A stretch of 64,000 nucleotides of DNA from an uncultured Planctomycetia bacterium (GTDB taxonomy: Bacteria; Planctomycetota; Phycisphaerae; Phycisphaerales; SM1A02). The position numbers were made by a program, and so were the translations under genes. The notes below the pieces were generated by a model. The model searched no databases, had not been told where the DNA came from, and was given only the letters and a program-made list of their open reading frames with translations. Numbering within the stretch: position 1 is the first letter of the stretch; every line of letters begins with the position of its first letter. The stretch is taken from positions 1-64,000 of the forward strand of contig CALMPF010000033.1 in NCBI GenBank assembly GCA_937871505.1. Direction: 5' to 3'. Positions 44,913-54,885 of this stretch are shown here, piece after piece.

Positions 44913-45674
44913 ATGCCACAGCTCGTCGCACGCGCCTTCGGCCGGTGTGCCCGGCCGCTCCCGCCGACCGTCCCTGTCCTGTCCGCAGCCATCGCCGCCG
45001 CGTTCGGCGCCGCAGCGTTCTTGGGTGGCTGTGAGCGGCGCGGCGCGGACCAGCCCGTGACCGCCGCACGATCGGCCGAGGCGGAGTCCCCGCGCTCGGC
45101 CGAACCAGCCTCGATCGGCGCCGTGCCCGGCGGCCCGGGCGAGTCGGCCGTCGCGGCGACTGCGCCATCCCCGGGTCCGCCCGGTGACGGCCTCCGCCGA
45201 TCGGACTCGGTCGTGGACCGCGACGGGCCGCCACCCGCCATCCAGGCATGGATGGAACGCCTGACCGTCGCCCATGCGTACGACCCCGCCACAGGCTTCA
45301 TCGTCGCTCGCGAGGTGGTCGAGCTTCCGCCGCTGCTCGCGGCGGCACCGCCGCTCGACGAAGCGATCGCGAGCGCCGACGGGCGGACGGTCGTGGTCTT
45401 CGCGACGGCGGACCGCTGCGCTCCCTGCCAGCAGTACAAGCGGGACGCGCTCAACGACCCCGAGGTGATCGCGCTCCTCGCGGACGACCGCATCGTCGCG
45501 GTTCACGTCGAGGTCGACCGCGCTCCGGAACTCGCCGATCGATACCTCGGCGGACGGGGCATCCCGATGACCTATGCCGTGCGCGACGATCGCATCGTCT
45601 CGACGCTGCGCGGCCAGCGAAGCGCATCGGAGCTGCGGGAGTGGCTCCGGGGCGCACTCGCCGCGACGCCCTGA
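44913..45674 (+). CDS. Thioredoxin-fold lipoprotein
   Basis: A 253-residue protein with lipobox LGGC (C40), a Pro/Ala/Ser linker (about 42-108) and a thioredoxin domain (about 140-250) with redox motif ADRCAPCQQYK (C169, C172) and cis-proline segment GIPMTY. It resembles periplasmic thiol-disulfide proteins facing the envelope. The ATG at 44913 begins the signal peptide; upstream frame is repeat DNA. Confidence 0.88.
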   Translation: MPQLVARAFGRCARPLPPTVPVLSAAIAAAFGAAAFLGGCERRGADQPVTAARSAEAESPRSAEPASIGAVPGGPGESAVAATAPSPGPPGDGLRRSDSVVDRDGPPPAIQAWMERLTVAHAYDPATGFIVAREVVELPPLLAAAPPLDEAIASADGRTVVVFATADRCAPCQQYKRDALNDPEVIALLADDRIVAVHVEVDRAPELADRYLGGRGIPMTYAVRDDRIVSTLRGQRSASELREWLRGALAATP

Positions 45675-45796
45675 ACGCGACGCGGCGACGCGGCGACGCG
45701 GCCGGCTCGCGCGGGCGGGCGGCGCTGCGCCGACCGGTGACGGAGGCACTCGACGGGGCCCATCGGATGATGGAGCCGCATCGGCGGTCGACGGCC

Positions 45797-46537
45797 TCAC
45801 CGAGCGAGGAGCGCGTCGAGCGCGGCGGAGGTCTCCGCCGCATCGAACCACCCCTGCCGCGACCGGACGACGCCCTCGGCATCGATCACGAGGCCCACGT
45901 TCGGTGAGGACCCCAGGGCAGTCCACGAGCGGTTGTCCATCGTGTCCACGAGCACCGTCGCGTCCGCCGTGAAGCGATCGCGATAGTCCCGCGCCGCCGC
46001 GATGCGCTCATCGAGCGTTCTCGGCTGCCGGATCAGGACGGCGTCGCGCTCGTTGTCCGCAGGCACCCACTCCTCGCCGGTGTACGGGCAGGCGTCGACC
46101 GCCGGATGGGCGTCGATCGTGTAGATCACGACCACCGCGACCGCCTCTCCGAAGCGGGCCGCAAGCTGGTCGAGTTCGGCCTGGCGGCGCCGCGCGACGT
46201 TGCAGGTCAGAGACGCGGTCACGAGCACGATCGGGCGCCCTCCATACGTTCCTTCGAGAGCGGCCCTTCCGCCATCGAGCGTCACGAGCGAGAGTTCAGG
46301 GAGACGCTCTCCCGGCTGAACGCCCTGACGCTGGAACATCGCCCGCGCCTCTTCGTACCCGATGCGCTTGGGCTGCTGCGCGCAGGCGGCAGCGCACGCT
46401 GCGGCGAGGCAGAACGAGAGCGAGAGCCGCAGCGATCGAGATCCGGCGCAGCGATCGACCGGCCTCCCTTCGCCCGCCGCGGTCTGGACACTCCCGGCGA
46501 TTCGCCGTGCCTGCTCACGAGATTGAGATCGACGCAT
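45797..46537 (-). CDS. Deiodinase-like thioredoxin-fold protein
   Basis: A 246-residue secreted or lipid-anchored protein (hydrophobic LSFCLAAACAAACAQQ near residues 40-55). The body follows the iodothyronine-deiodinase / DIO-like pattern: redox residue C112 in TASLTCNVARRRQAELDQL where vertebrate enzymes have Sec, then VVVIYTIDAHP, LDERIAAARDYRDR and TVLVDTMDNRSW. In bacteria these proteins probably act as peroxiredoxin-like thiol enzymes, not deiodinases. ATG at 46537 is chosen; the frame further upstream is B-repeat DNA. Confidence 0.82.
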   Translation of the reverse strand: MRRSQSREQARRIAGSVQTAAGEGRPVDRCAGSRSLRLSLSFCLAAACAAACAQQPKRIGYEEARAMFQRQGVQPGERLPELSLVTLDGGRAALEGTYGGRPIVLVTASLTCNVARRRQAELDQLAARFGEAVAVVVIYTIDAHPAVDACPYTGEEWVPADNERDAVLIRQPRTLDERIAAARDYRDRFTADATVLVDTMDNRSWTALGSSPNVGLVIDAEGVVRSRQGWFDAAETSAALDALLAR

Positions 46538-46571
46538 CCGCGCATCGTCGGGCCACGTCGCCGATATTGCA

Positions 46572-46751
46572 ACACTCCAGGGCCCCTTGGCTCCGTCGCG
46601 AGGCGGTCGGAAGCGGATGCTCTGCAAGGAGAAGCGAAGCAGATGGGGCGCCGGTGGCCCGCTGCGGGCCATCAAGCGCCAGATGCGAGCTTCGACGCAG
46701 CAGAACGCCGCTTCCGGACGCCGCAGCAGGAGACAAGGGGCGCTGGAGTGT
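46572..46751. repeat. B-family dispersed repeat, best-preserved copy
   Basis: 180 bp. The 18-bp termini ACACTCCAGGGCCCCTTG and CAAGGGGCGCTGGAGTGT are complementary at 17 of 18 positions. Nested inside: TCGGAAGCGG (46607-46616) pairs with CCGCTTCCGG (46708-46717), and a hairpin GGTGGCCCG-CTG-CGGGCCATC lies at 46653-46673. It is in tandem with a second copy two bases away and sits 34 bp upstream of the deiodinase-like start. Confidence 0.88.
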
Positions 46752-46753
46752 GA

Positions 46754-46868
46754 ACACTCCAGTGTCCCTTGGCTCCGTCGCGAGGCGGTCGGAAGCGGAT
46801 GTTCTGCAAGGAGAAGCGAAGCAGATGGGGCGCCAGTGGCCCTCTGCGGGCCATCAAGCACCAGATGC
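46754..46868. repeat. B-family dispersed repeat, 3'-truncated tandem copy
   Basis: Starts with ACACTCCAG, forming with the end of the preceding copy a palindromic junction CTGGAGTGT-GA-ACACTCCAG. It matches the first copy closely for about 115 bp, to CCATCAAGCACCAGATGC, then diverges; a possible remnant of the 3' arm is CTCCAAGGCGCTG near 46910. The remaining 200 nt to the cyanophycinase-like gene show no gene. Confidence 0.82.
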
Positions 46869-47070
46869 CTGACGAAAACGCTTGGGGCGACGCCATCGCG
46901 CCGATAGGCTCCAAGGCGCTGAACCGCCGGCGTCCTCAGCGTTCCCGAAGCGGACTGAACTGTCGCCTGCCAGCGACTTGAAGGAGCCGTGCACGAACCG
47001 GAATCGGAGCCGTCGCGCGGCCTCGCCGCCGCGCGGGGATCCGACCTGAAGATCCCCCGAGACCAACGCC

Positions 47071-48672
47071 ATGCCACCCACACGCCTCCGCGTCGCCATC
47101 CTCGCCTGCCTCTCGCTCGCCTCTGCGCTCGGCGCCGTTCCGCAGTCCTCCCTGCTCGCCCGAGGCTACATCTGCGCGGAGGGGGGCGGGAGCGTCACCG
47201 GCGGCTCGTGGGCGCCCGGCGTCTTCGGGTGGATGGTCGAGCACGGCGGCGACGGCACGGTGGTGATCCTCGGCGTCTCGGGCTCCGACAACAACGCAGC
47301 CAACGCGTTCCTCGCCGCGGGCGCCGCGAGCGTCACGCAGCTCAACGTCACCGCCGCCAACGCGAACTCGCCTGCGGTGGCTGCGACGATCGCCGCCGCC
47401 GACATCGTCTGGATGCGCGGCGGCGACCAGGCGAACTACGTCAATTGGTGGAACAACACGGCCACGGAGGCGGCCATCCGGAGCGTCTACCTCAAGGGAG
47501 GCGTGGTCGGCGGCACCAGCGCAGGCTGCGCCGTCCTCGGATCCGTGATCTACGACGCCAAGGTCGGGAGCGTCTCGCCCAAGGCGGCGCTTCAGAACCC
47601 CTACCACCCCTTCATCACCTTCACGGACACCTTTCTCGAGCTCGTTCCCGGCGCCCTCTTCGACACGCACTTCACGGAGCGAGGTCGGCTCGGTCGGCTG
47701 GCGGTGATGATCGCGCGGCGATACGCGGACCTCGGCGATGACCTGCTCGGCATCGGCGTCGACGATCGCACGGCGCTCTGCGTCTATCCAGACCTCACGG
47801 CCGAGGTCCGGGGCGAGGGAGCGGTCACGTTCATCCATCGGACGCCGAGCTCGGTGCAGACGCTCGCGTCGGGAAGCGCCCCGGTCTTCACCTCGGTTGC
47901 GCACACGCAGATCCTCGAGGGATACCGCTACGACCTCGTCGAGCGCACCGTGATCGAGCGCCCGGCGGGAAGTTCCGTCGCGCCGCCGGCGCCCGCCGAT
48001 CCCGTCCCGGGAGTCAACGTCCCGCAGCTTCTCGCAGGCAGCTCGCTCGCGACCGCCGCCATCGGGGAGTTCCGCTGGCTGGACTTCAACGACTCGCTCG
48101 CGCTCTTCCTCGGAAAGCTGCAAGTCGTGGCCGGAACGAACGTCCTCGGCCGGAGCGTGCTCTCCGCGCAGGTCTGGAACTCGACCGACTTCGACGAGAA
48201 CCGCGTCGGGGGCGTGCAGTACGCCATGGCGCTGCACCCGCACCTGCTGGGCATCTATCTCGACGGCGGCGTGCAGGTCCAGGCGGAGTCACCCGCCGCG
48301 CTGCGCGTGCTTCCGCCGTCGACGGCGCTCGAGTCAGCCACGGTGATCCTCGACGGCCACGGGATGACGAGCCGAGCGTTCTCGACGTACGTCTCCTCCG
48401 CGAACTCCGTCGGTCCCCGCCAGTCGGTTGCCATCGAGGGGGCGATCCTCCATCTTCTGCGGCGCGACTGGGGCTACCGGATGGCCGCTCACCGTCCCTT
48501 CTCCCCGGCCGGGCCGGCCGACATCGACCTCAGCGGGATCGTTGACGGCAGCGACCTCGGGCTCCTTCTCAACGCATGGGGCAGCGATGCCCCGGAAGCC
48601 GATCTCGATGGCGACGGCGTGGTCGGCGGCGCCGATCTTGGACTGCTGCTCAACGCGTGGATGACCCCGTGA
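47071..48672 (+). CDS. Cyanophycinase-like S51 peptidase with dockerin-like C-terminus
   Basis: A 533-residue secreted protein. A signal peptide (about 1-30) precedes an S51 domain with nucleophile S150 in VVGGTSAGCAVLG and the family segment DTHFTERGRLGRLAVMI. S51 members cleave beta-linked Asp-Arg polymers or act as dipeptidases. A long middle region (about 300-465) is of unknown fold. The end carries two calcium-loop repeats (IDLSGIVDGSDLGLLLNAWG and DLDGDGVVGGADLGLLLNAW), like the subtilase. Extracellular action on nitrogen-storage polymer or peptide is plausible. Confidence 0.9.
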   Translation: MPPTRLRVAILACLSLASALGAVPQSSLLARGYICAEGGGSVTGGSWAPGVFGWMVEHGGDGTVVILGVSGSDNNAANAFLAAGAASVTQLNVTAANANSPAVAATIAAADIVWMRGGDQANYVNWWNNTATEAAIRSVYLKGGVVGGTSAGCAVLGSVIYDAKVGSVSPKAALQNPYHPFITFTDTFLELVPGALFDTHFTERGRLGRLAVMIARRYADLGDDLLGIGVDDRTALCVYPDLTAEVRGEGAVTFIHRTPSSVQTLASGSAPVFTSVAHTQILEGYRYDLVERTVIERPAGSSVAPPAPADPVPGVNVPQLLAGSSLATAAIGEFRWLDFNDSLALFLGKLQVVAGTNVLGRSVLSAQVWNSTDFDENRVGGVQYAMALHPHLLGIYLDGGVQVQAESPAALRVLPPSTALESATVILDGHGMTSRAFSTYVSSANSVGPRQSVAIEGAILHLLRRDWGYRMAAHRPFSPAGPADIDLSGIVDGSDLGLLLNAWGSDAPEADLDGDGVVGGADLGLLLNAWMTP

Positions 48673-48705
48673 TCAAGGGCCGACGGCGCTTCGACGCGTC
48701 GCGCC

Positions 48706-49599
48706 TCAGGCGCCGTCGCCGGGAAGCCTGCCCGCCTCTGAGAGCGTTGCGGACTCTGCCGACTCGGTTCGGAGCGCCCCGGGCTCGTTCGACACTCCCC
48801 GCGGCTCCCCACCGTCCCCTTGCCGCACGCGACGAACGGGAATCTGCGCTTCGGACCACTTCTCCGCGCTGCGCACCTCCGGCCCGTTGTAGTAGAACGC
48901 TCGCGGCGGCCCGTCGATCGCCCAGCGGTCCTCATCGTCCGGCTGGGCGGCGATCCATCGCTCGAGTTCATCGAGACCGGAGGCGATCCTGTCGAGCCGA
49001 TACGGCCCGCGCAGTCCGATCGCAAGCACGGTCACCGGCTCGGTGTCGACGATCCGGATCCGGCCATCGGTCCCCGCCGGTCCGAGATCGGAGCTTCGGT
49101 AGAGAAACGACATCGTCCACTCGGTCGGCCGTCCGGGGACTGCGTCCCCCGAAGGGTCGCGCCAACCGTGATAGTCCATCTCGACCGGCGAGGTCATGGC
49201 GATGTCCCGCCGCTTGATGTGCTGAAAGAGCGGCCAGAACCCCAGGTTCATCCCGATCTGGGTGTCCCCGCGACCGAGATACTCGGCCCGACGCACGGAG
49301 GGATAGGCCTTCAGCTCGATCGCCCCCGGCGGCGTCGGTGCCGGGTAGCCCTCCGGAAGCGGCGCTTCGATTCGCATCCGCCCGAACCGCCACTCACCGG
49401 CGACGATCTCGATGGCTGCATCTGGATCTCCGCCCACGCGGCTCCCGCGCGGCGTCTGCTCCAGGGGCGAGGTCGCTCCCGCAACAGCGCCGGGCGCGGC
49501 GACATCGCTTGACGCAGCGAGATCGCGCGCGGAAGCGGTGCAGGCGCCGACAACGACGATGACCGCCGGGAGGAGCGCAGGGACGAGCTTGGTGAACAT
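48706..49599 (-). CDS. SOUL-family haem-binding-like lipoprotein
   Basis: A 297-residue protein with lipobox VVVGAC near residue 20 and a SOUL/HBP domain (about 70-245). Diagnostic features are YPSVRRAEYLG, the IAMTSPVEM motif and TEWTMSFLYRSSDL. SOUL proteins bind haem or tetrapyrroles in eukaryotes; bacterial roles are unclear. ATG at 49599 starts the signal peptide. It is convergent with the cyanophycinase-like gene and preceded by the 73-bp repeat array. Confidence 0.87.
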   Translation of the reverse strand: MFTKLVPALLPAVIVVVGACTASARDLAASSDVAAPGAVAGATSPLEQTPRGSRVGGDPDAAIEIVAGEWRFGRMRIEAPLPEGYPAPTPPGAIELKAYPSVRRAEYLGRGDTQIGMNLGFWPLFQHIKRRDIAMTSPVEMDYHGWRDPSGDAVPGRPTEWTMSFLYRSSDLGPAGTDGRIRIVDTEPVTVLAIGLRGPYRLDRIASGLDELERWIAAQPDDEDRWAIDGPPRAFYYNGPEVRSAEKWSEAQIPVRRVRQGDGGEPRGVSNEPGALRTESAESATLSEAGRLPGDGA

Positions 49600-49696
49600 C
49601 GCGGTCGGTTTCGGCACCGGGTCCCGGAGTGGATTCGGCGTGTCGCTCAGATCGCACGGGCTCACGGCACCCCCCTGCGGAAGCGGTCTCGCCACC

Positions 49697-50102
49697 GACA
49701 CGCGGAAACGAGGGCCGGCGCAGCCGCCCGAGCGCGCACCTCACCAGCGACCGAACCACCCCCTCGATCCGACAAGCGGAAGCGAGGGCCAGCGCAGCCG
49801 CCCGAGCGCGCAGCTCACCGGCGACCGAACCACACCCCGATCCGACAAGCGGAAGCGAGGGCCGGCGCAGCCGCCCGAGCGCGCACCTCACCGGCGACCG
49901 AACCACACCCCGATCCGACAAGCGGAAGCGAGGGCCGGCGCAGCCGCCCGAGCGCGCACCTCACCGGCGACCGAACCACACCCCGATCCGACACGCGGAA
50001 GCGAGGGCCAGCGCAGCCGCCCGAGCGCGCAGCTCACCGGCGACCGAACCACACCCCGATCCGACAAGCGGAAGCGAGGGCCGGCGCAGCCGCCCGAGCG
50101 CC
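49697..50102. repeat. 73-bp tandem repeat array, 5.5 units
   Basis: Units begin at 49697, 49771, 49844, 49917, 49990 and 50063. Unit length is 73 bp (the first is 74), so the reading frame changes every unit and the array is not coding. Units differ at linked positions: units 2 and 5 have CCAGCG with GCAGCTC, the others CCGGCG with GCACCTC, suggesting multi-unit duplication. It fills the region upstream of the SOUL gene and the 3' side of the UXS gene. Confidence 0.95.
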
Positions 50103-50154
50103 CGCGCCCGCAGCAAAGAAGCGAGTGTCGGCCCGGAGGGCCGAACGGAGCGCT

Positions 50155-51126
<972 letters not shown>

Positions 51127-51223
51127 CAGCGTGGAGTGTAGTGGAAGGCGCCGGATGGGCGGGTCGGGGCGCAGGCGCGCGGGCGGCCTGCGGCGGAAGC
51201 CATCCGGGCTGCTACGGTCGACC

Positions 51224-52705
51224 GTGACCGCCCCGCACATGCCCATCGAGGAGTTCCGCCGCCACGGGCACGCCATGGTCGATCTGATCGCGGAGTATCT
51301 CTCGACGGTCGAATCGCTCCCGGTGCGCTCCCCCGCCGCGCCCGGGTCCATCCGCGCTTCGCTCCCGGCCGGGCCTCCGCAGCGCGGCGAGCCCTTCGAG
51401 CGCGTGATCGAGGACGTCGCGCGCATCGTGATCCCCGGGCTGACCCACTGGCAGCACCCCGGGTTCTTCGCGTACTTCCCCGCGAACAGCTCGCCGCCGG
51501 CGATCCTCGGGGAGCTTCTCTCCGCCGGACTCGGCGTGCAGGGGATGCTCTGGGCGACGAGCCCCGCCTGCACCGAGCTGGAGAGCCACGTGCTCGACTG
51601 GATGGCCGAGATGCTCGGACTTCCCGACGCGTTCCGGGGCGACCGCGCGGGCGCATCCGGCGGCGGCGTCATTCAGGACACCGCCAGCAGCGCCACGCTC
51701 TGCGCGATGCTCGCCGCGCGCGACCGCGCCACGGCCGGCCGCAGCGTCGTCGAAGGACTCGATCGTCGGCTGGGGATCTACGCCTCCGAACACGCCCACT
51801 CCTCCGTCGAGAAGGCGATGGCGATCGCCGGCCTCGGACGTGAGCGGCTCCGTCGCATCGAGTCCGACGCGCGCTTCGCCATGCGTCCGGAGGCGCTCGA
51901 ACGGGCTGTCACCCGGGATCGCGCCGACGGAGTCGTTCCCGCGTTCGTCTGCGCCACCGTCGGAACCACCTCCTCCGGCGCCATCGACCCGGTCGACTCG
52001 ATCGGGCGGATCTGCCGCGCCAACGACCTCTGGCTGCACGTCGATGCCGCGTGGGCCGGCAGCGCGGCGATCTGCCCCGAATTTCGCATGATCCACCACG
52101 GCATCGAGCATGCAGACAGCTACTGCGTCAATCCTCACAAGTGGATGCTCGTCAACTTCGACTGCACCTGCTTCTGGGTCCGCCGCCGCGACGACCTGAT
52201 CCGCTCGCTCGGCGTCCTTCCGGAGTATCTGCGCAACCGCGCCACCGACTCCGGCGACGTCATCGACTATCGCGACTGGCAGATCCCCCTCGGCCGCCGG
52301 TTCCGTGCGCTCAAGCTCTGGTTCACCATTCGGCAGTACGGGGTCGAGGGACTCCGCGAGCACATCCGCGATGGCGTGCGATCGGCGCAGCGCTTCGCGT
52401 CGTGGCTCGCCCGACACCCGACCCTCGAGCTCGCCGCCCCGCCCTCGCTGGCCCTGGTCTGCTTCCGCCACCGCGCCGGAGACGAACGGACGCAGTCGCT
52501 CCTCGACGCCGTCAACGACTCGGGAGTCGCGTACCTCTCCCACACGAAGCTGGACGGGCGTCTCGCGCTCCGGATGGCGACTGGCGGAACCTGGACGCGC
52601 GAAAGCCACATAGACGCCCTCTGCGCCGCGCTGGAGCGGGCGGGGATTGAGCGCTCCGGCGCAGGTCGGTTCCTGCTGCGGTCGCCCGGTGCGCGATTGC
52701 CGTGA
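51224..52705 (+). CDS. PLP-dependent aromatic-L-amino-acid decarboxylase family
   Basis: A 493-residue group II decarboxylase. PLP lysine K306 in [17 protein letters not shown]274 in [10 protein letters not shown] and the substrate-loop motifs HPGFFAYFP and TSPACTELE fit the DOPA/tyrosine/tryptophan decarboxylase family. The substrate cannot be told from sequence. GTG at 51224, five bases after TACGGT, suggests a leaderless start; ATG at 51239 is the alternative. Confidence 0.93.
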   Translation: MTAPHMPIEEFRRHGHAMVDLIAEYLSTVESLPVRSPAAPGSIRASLPAGPPQRGEPFERVIEDVARIVIPGLTHWQHPGFFAYFPANSSPPAILGELLSAGLGVQGMLWATSPACTELESHVLDWMAEMLGLPDAFRGDRAGASGGGVIQDTASSATLCAMLAARDRATAGRSVVEGLDRRLGIYASEHAHSSVEKAMAIAGLGRERLRRIESDARFAMRPEALERAVTRDRADGVVPAFVCATVGTTSSGAIDPVDSIGRICRANDLWLHVDAAWAGSAAICPEFRMIHHGIEHADSYCVNPHKWMLVNFDCTCFWVRRRDDLIRSLGVLPEYLRNRATDSGDVIDYRDWQIPLGRRFRALKLWFTIRQYGVEGLREHIRDGVRSAQRFASWLARHPTLELAAPPSLALVCFRHRAGDERTQSLLDAVNDSGVAYLSHTKLDGRLALRMATGGTWTRESHIDALCAALERAGIERSGAGRFLLRSPGARLP

Positions 52706-52850
52706 CGATCCCCTGCGCATGCGGCCCGGTCATTCCGGGGACCGGGCATCGGGCTCCACGATGCTGTCCAACGACCCCCTGCACCCGCCCATGTTCACCG
52801 GGCTCGCGCGGAACACGATCGACCGCGCGGCGCACGGCCACCGCTCCGAC

Positions 52851-52885
52851 GTGAGCGCCCCCGAGCTGGGCTCGGGGGCGCTCAC
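52851..52885. terminator. Perfect 16-bp hairpin between convergent genes
   Basis: GTGAGCGCCCCCGAGC, loop TGG, GCTCGGGGGCGCTCAC. The stem is perfect and lies between the decarboxylase and the convergent secreted protein. It is likely a bidirectional transcript end. No other feature is visible in this 260-nt gap. Confidence 0.75.
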
Positions 52886-52965
52886 TCCGGTGGATGCTCA
52901 GCAGCGATCGCGCGGGCGGTCGAGCGATTCGAGTCGCCGCTCGTCTATCAGATCGGCGCTCCCGA

Positions 52966-54885
52966 TCATGAAGTCCATGCGGCAAGCACCAGCGCGAGGT
53001 CAGCTCCATCGACGATGCCGTTGCCATCGAGATCCGCCACGCACTCGCAGGCGGACTTGCAGGGCCCCCAGTTCGCGAGCACGATGGCGACATCGGCGCC
53101 GTTGACGAAGCCATCCCCGTCGATGTCGGGATCGCCGAAGGCGCTCCCCGAGCCCGATGGCGGAGGCCGGAACCCGACTACGTCGAGCGGGATCACGTCG
53201 AGGGCGTTGAGGTTGTCTGTCGCTCCGCTGAGACCGATCGACTCGCAGCTTCGATAGACGCTCGGGCCGAGGACCGCGCCCATCCGGCTCATGCGGATGA
53301 CGTCGCACGGATCGAACGTCGCCCAGAATGCGGGTTGATTGCGACCGACGGAGAAGAGGAACTCGTCCGTCAGCGGATCGAAGTACAGCACACGGATGCA
53401 CCGGTCCGGATCCGACGGGTCGGGGACGAGCTGGCGAGCGCCGTCGTCGGCCATCGCCAGGGCGTCAAGCTCGGTCGGCGCGGGATCGTCGGCGCCGTCG
53501 CCATCCCAGTCGACCACCGGAAATTCGAAGTAGCGGTAGGTGCGGCCGATGACCGGGTCGTAGACCCAGATGTCGGAACTGCCCTTCATCGAGTAGAAGA
53601 TGGGAACGGCGAGCGTGTTGTTGACGGGATCGGCGAGGCCGGCGAGACTGCGAAGGACGAGCGCGTCGATGTCGTCCAGTTGGGGCATGAGCAGCTCGTC
53701 GAGCGCGAGCGACCGCTCGCCGTCGACCATCTGCCGGTTGCTTCCGTCCGTGGCCGCAAACACATCTGCGGACGCCGAGCGATCGTTGGCTCTCTCGATG
53801 AACACCTCGCTCTCGGGAAGCCCGTCCGAGGCGGGATCGACGGAGAAGTAGACGAGAAGCTGGGGCGGGAGCTCGTTGAGCGGCGCCGTGTAGTCATTCC
53901 CGAAGGCGATCGCGTCGATGTCCGGCGCTCCGGGGGCGCTCCAGGCGCGCTGATGGGTTTCGTTCCCAGCGATCCAGAGCGAGACCTCGGGCGACGGATC
54001 AAGGTCGATGGGCGAACCGAAGGCCCCCAGCGTTCCTGGCGCGACGGAGATGGTGATCGGCGCCGTCGCGTTGCCATGGTCGCCCGCGAAGAAGAAGACC
54101 TGTGCGAAGTCGCCGTTCTGGGCGGCGATGCGATCGACGAGCCACGTCGTCCACGCCCACTCGAGGTTGGCGCGCGTGGCGGGCTTCCCGCCGAGGTACT
54201 CCTCGTCGCCGAAGAGCACCATGATGTCATCCTCGCTCCAGCCGTGGAAGACGAGTTGCCCATGCATGAGCTGGATGTCGGAGCGGTCTTTCTCGTCGAC
54301 CACCCCCGCAAAGAGGATCGCGTAGCGCGGCAGGTCCGGACCCCCGGGCACGAGTGGAGGGCCATCCGCAAGGTGCTGCTGGCGCATCAGCCCGGCGAAC
54401 GGGTTCATCGGGATGGCCAGGTCGCGATCGCCGATGACCATTGCGTCGGCCGCGGTCTGGGTGATGTCACGATCGGTGTCGAGGGGCCCCGCGGCGTCGA
54501 AGGCCCTGCCCCACGCCCATCCGAAGTGCGATCGTCCGTTCGGAAGGTCGTAATACGCGGGCTCCCAGTAGCGGCTGGCGCTGCTTGCGCTGAACCCGAC
54601 GACGTTCTCGCTTCGAAGCGCGTCGAGGAAGCCGCCAGAGAAGCACTGGCCGAACACATGGATGCTCTCGAACCCCTTCGGGGGCATCCCCCCGGACAGC
54701 GCGGTCTGCGCCGCGGCGACCCAGGAGGCGAAGTCGCGCTTCGAGTCGATGCCCTTGAAGTCCTTGTCGATCAGCATGAACTGCCAGGGTTCGATGCCGG
54801 CATCGAGGAAGGTGAGATCTACGGCCTTGGCGAAGGACGCCGAGGCGATGGCGCAGCCGAGGGCGCCGGCGAGCAGACGGATCAT
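52966..54885 (-). CDS. Secreted caspase/legumain-like-fold protein with reversed motif order and dockerin-like end
   Basis: A 639-residue secreted protein of unknown function (signal peptide about 1-20). Residues about 73-105 read IHVFGQCFSGGFLDAL then VVGFSASSAS, like the catalytic-Cys half of a clan CD peptidase (C81). Residues about 188-271 read RYAILFAGVVDEKD, DDIMVLFGD, TRANLEWAWTTWL and VFFFAGDHGN, like the N-terminal half with the catalytic His (H270). In known C13/C14 peptidases the His half precedes the Cys half; here the order is reversed. The C-terminus has two dockerin-like calcium loops (about 583-639). Start has AAGGAG eight bases upstream. Confidence 0.75.
   Translation of the reverse strand: MIRLLAGALGCAIASASFAKAVDLTFLDAGIEPWQFMLIDKDFKGIDSKRDFASWVAAAQTALSGGMPPKGFESIHVFGQCFSGGFLDALRSENVVGFSASSASRYWEPAYYDLPNGRSHFGWAWGRAFDAAGPLDTDRDITQTAADAMVIGDRDLAIPMNPFAGLMRQQHLADGPPLVPGGPDLPRYAILFAGVVDEKDRSDIQLMHGQLVFHGWSEDDIMVLFGDEEYLGGKPATRANLEWAWTTWLVDRIAAQNGDFAQVFFFAGDHGNATAPITISVAPGTLGAFGSPIDLDPSPEVSLWIAGNETHQRAWSAPGAPDIDAIAFGNDYTAPLNELPPQLLVYFSVDPASDGLPESEVFIERANDRSASADVFAATDGSNRQMVDGERSLALDELLMPQLDDIDALVLRSLAGLADPVNNTLAVPIFYSMKGSSDIWVYDPVIGRTYRYFEFPVVDWDGDGADDPAPTELDALAMADDGARQLVPDPSDPDRCIRVLYFDPLTDEFLFSVGRNQPAFWATFDPCDVIRMSRMGAVLGPSVYRSCESIGLSGATDNLNALDVIPLDVVGFRPPPSGSGSAFGDPDIDGDGFVNGADVAIVLANWGPCKSACECVADLDGNGIVDGADLALVLAAWTS

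Noticed and set aside
46572-46868. Classical MITE with fixed terminal inverted repeats
   Set aside because: No target-site duplication is visible and the terminal arms differ between copies while remaining complementary, which a single transposase would not favour. Not fully excluded.
46538-47083. Protein-coding frames across the B repeats
   Set aside because: Frames differ between copies and indels break them; they look open only because the DNA is GC-rich.
49697-50102. CRISPR array
   Set aside because: The whole 73-bp unit is repeated; there are no unique spacers and no cas genes.
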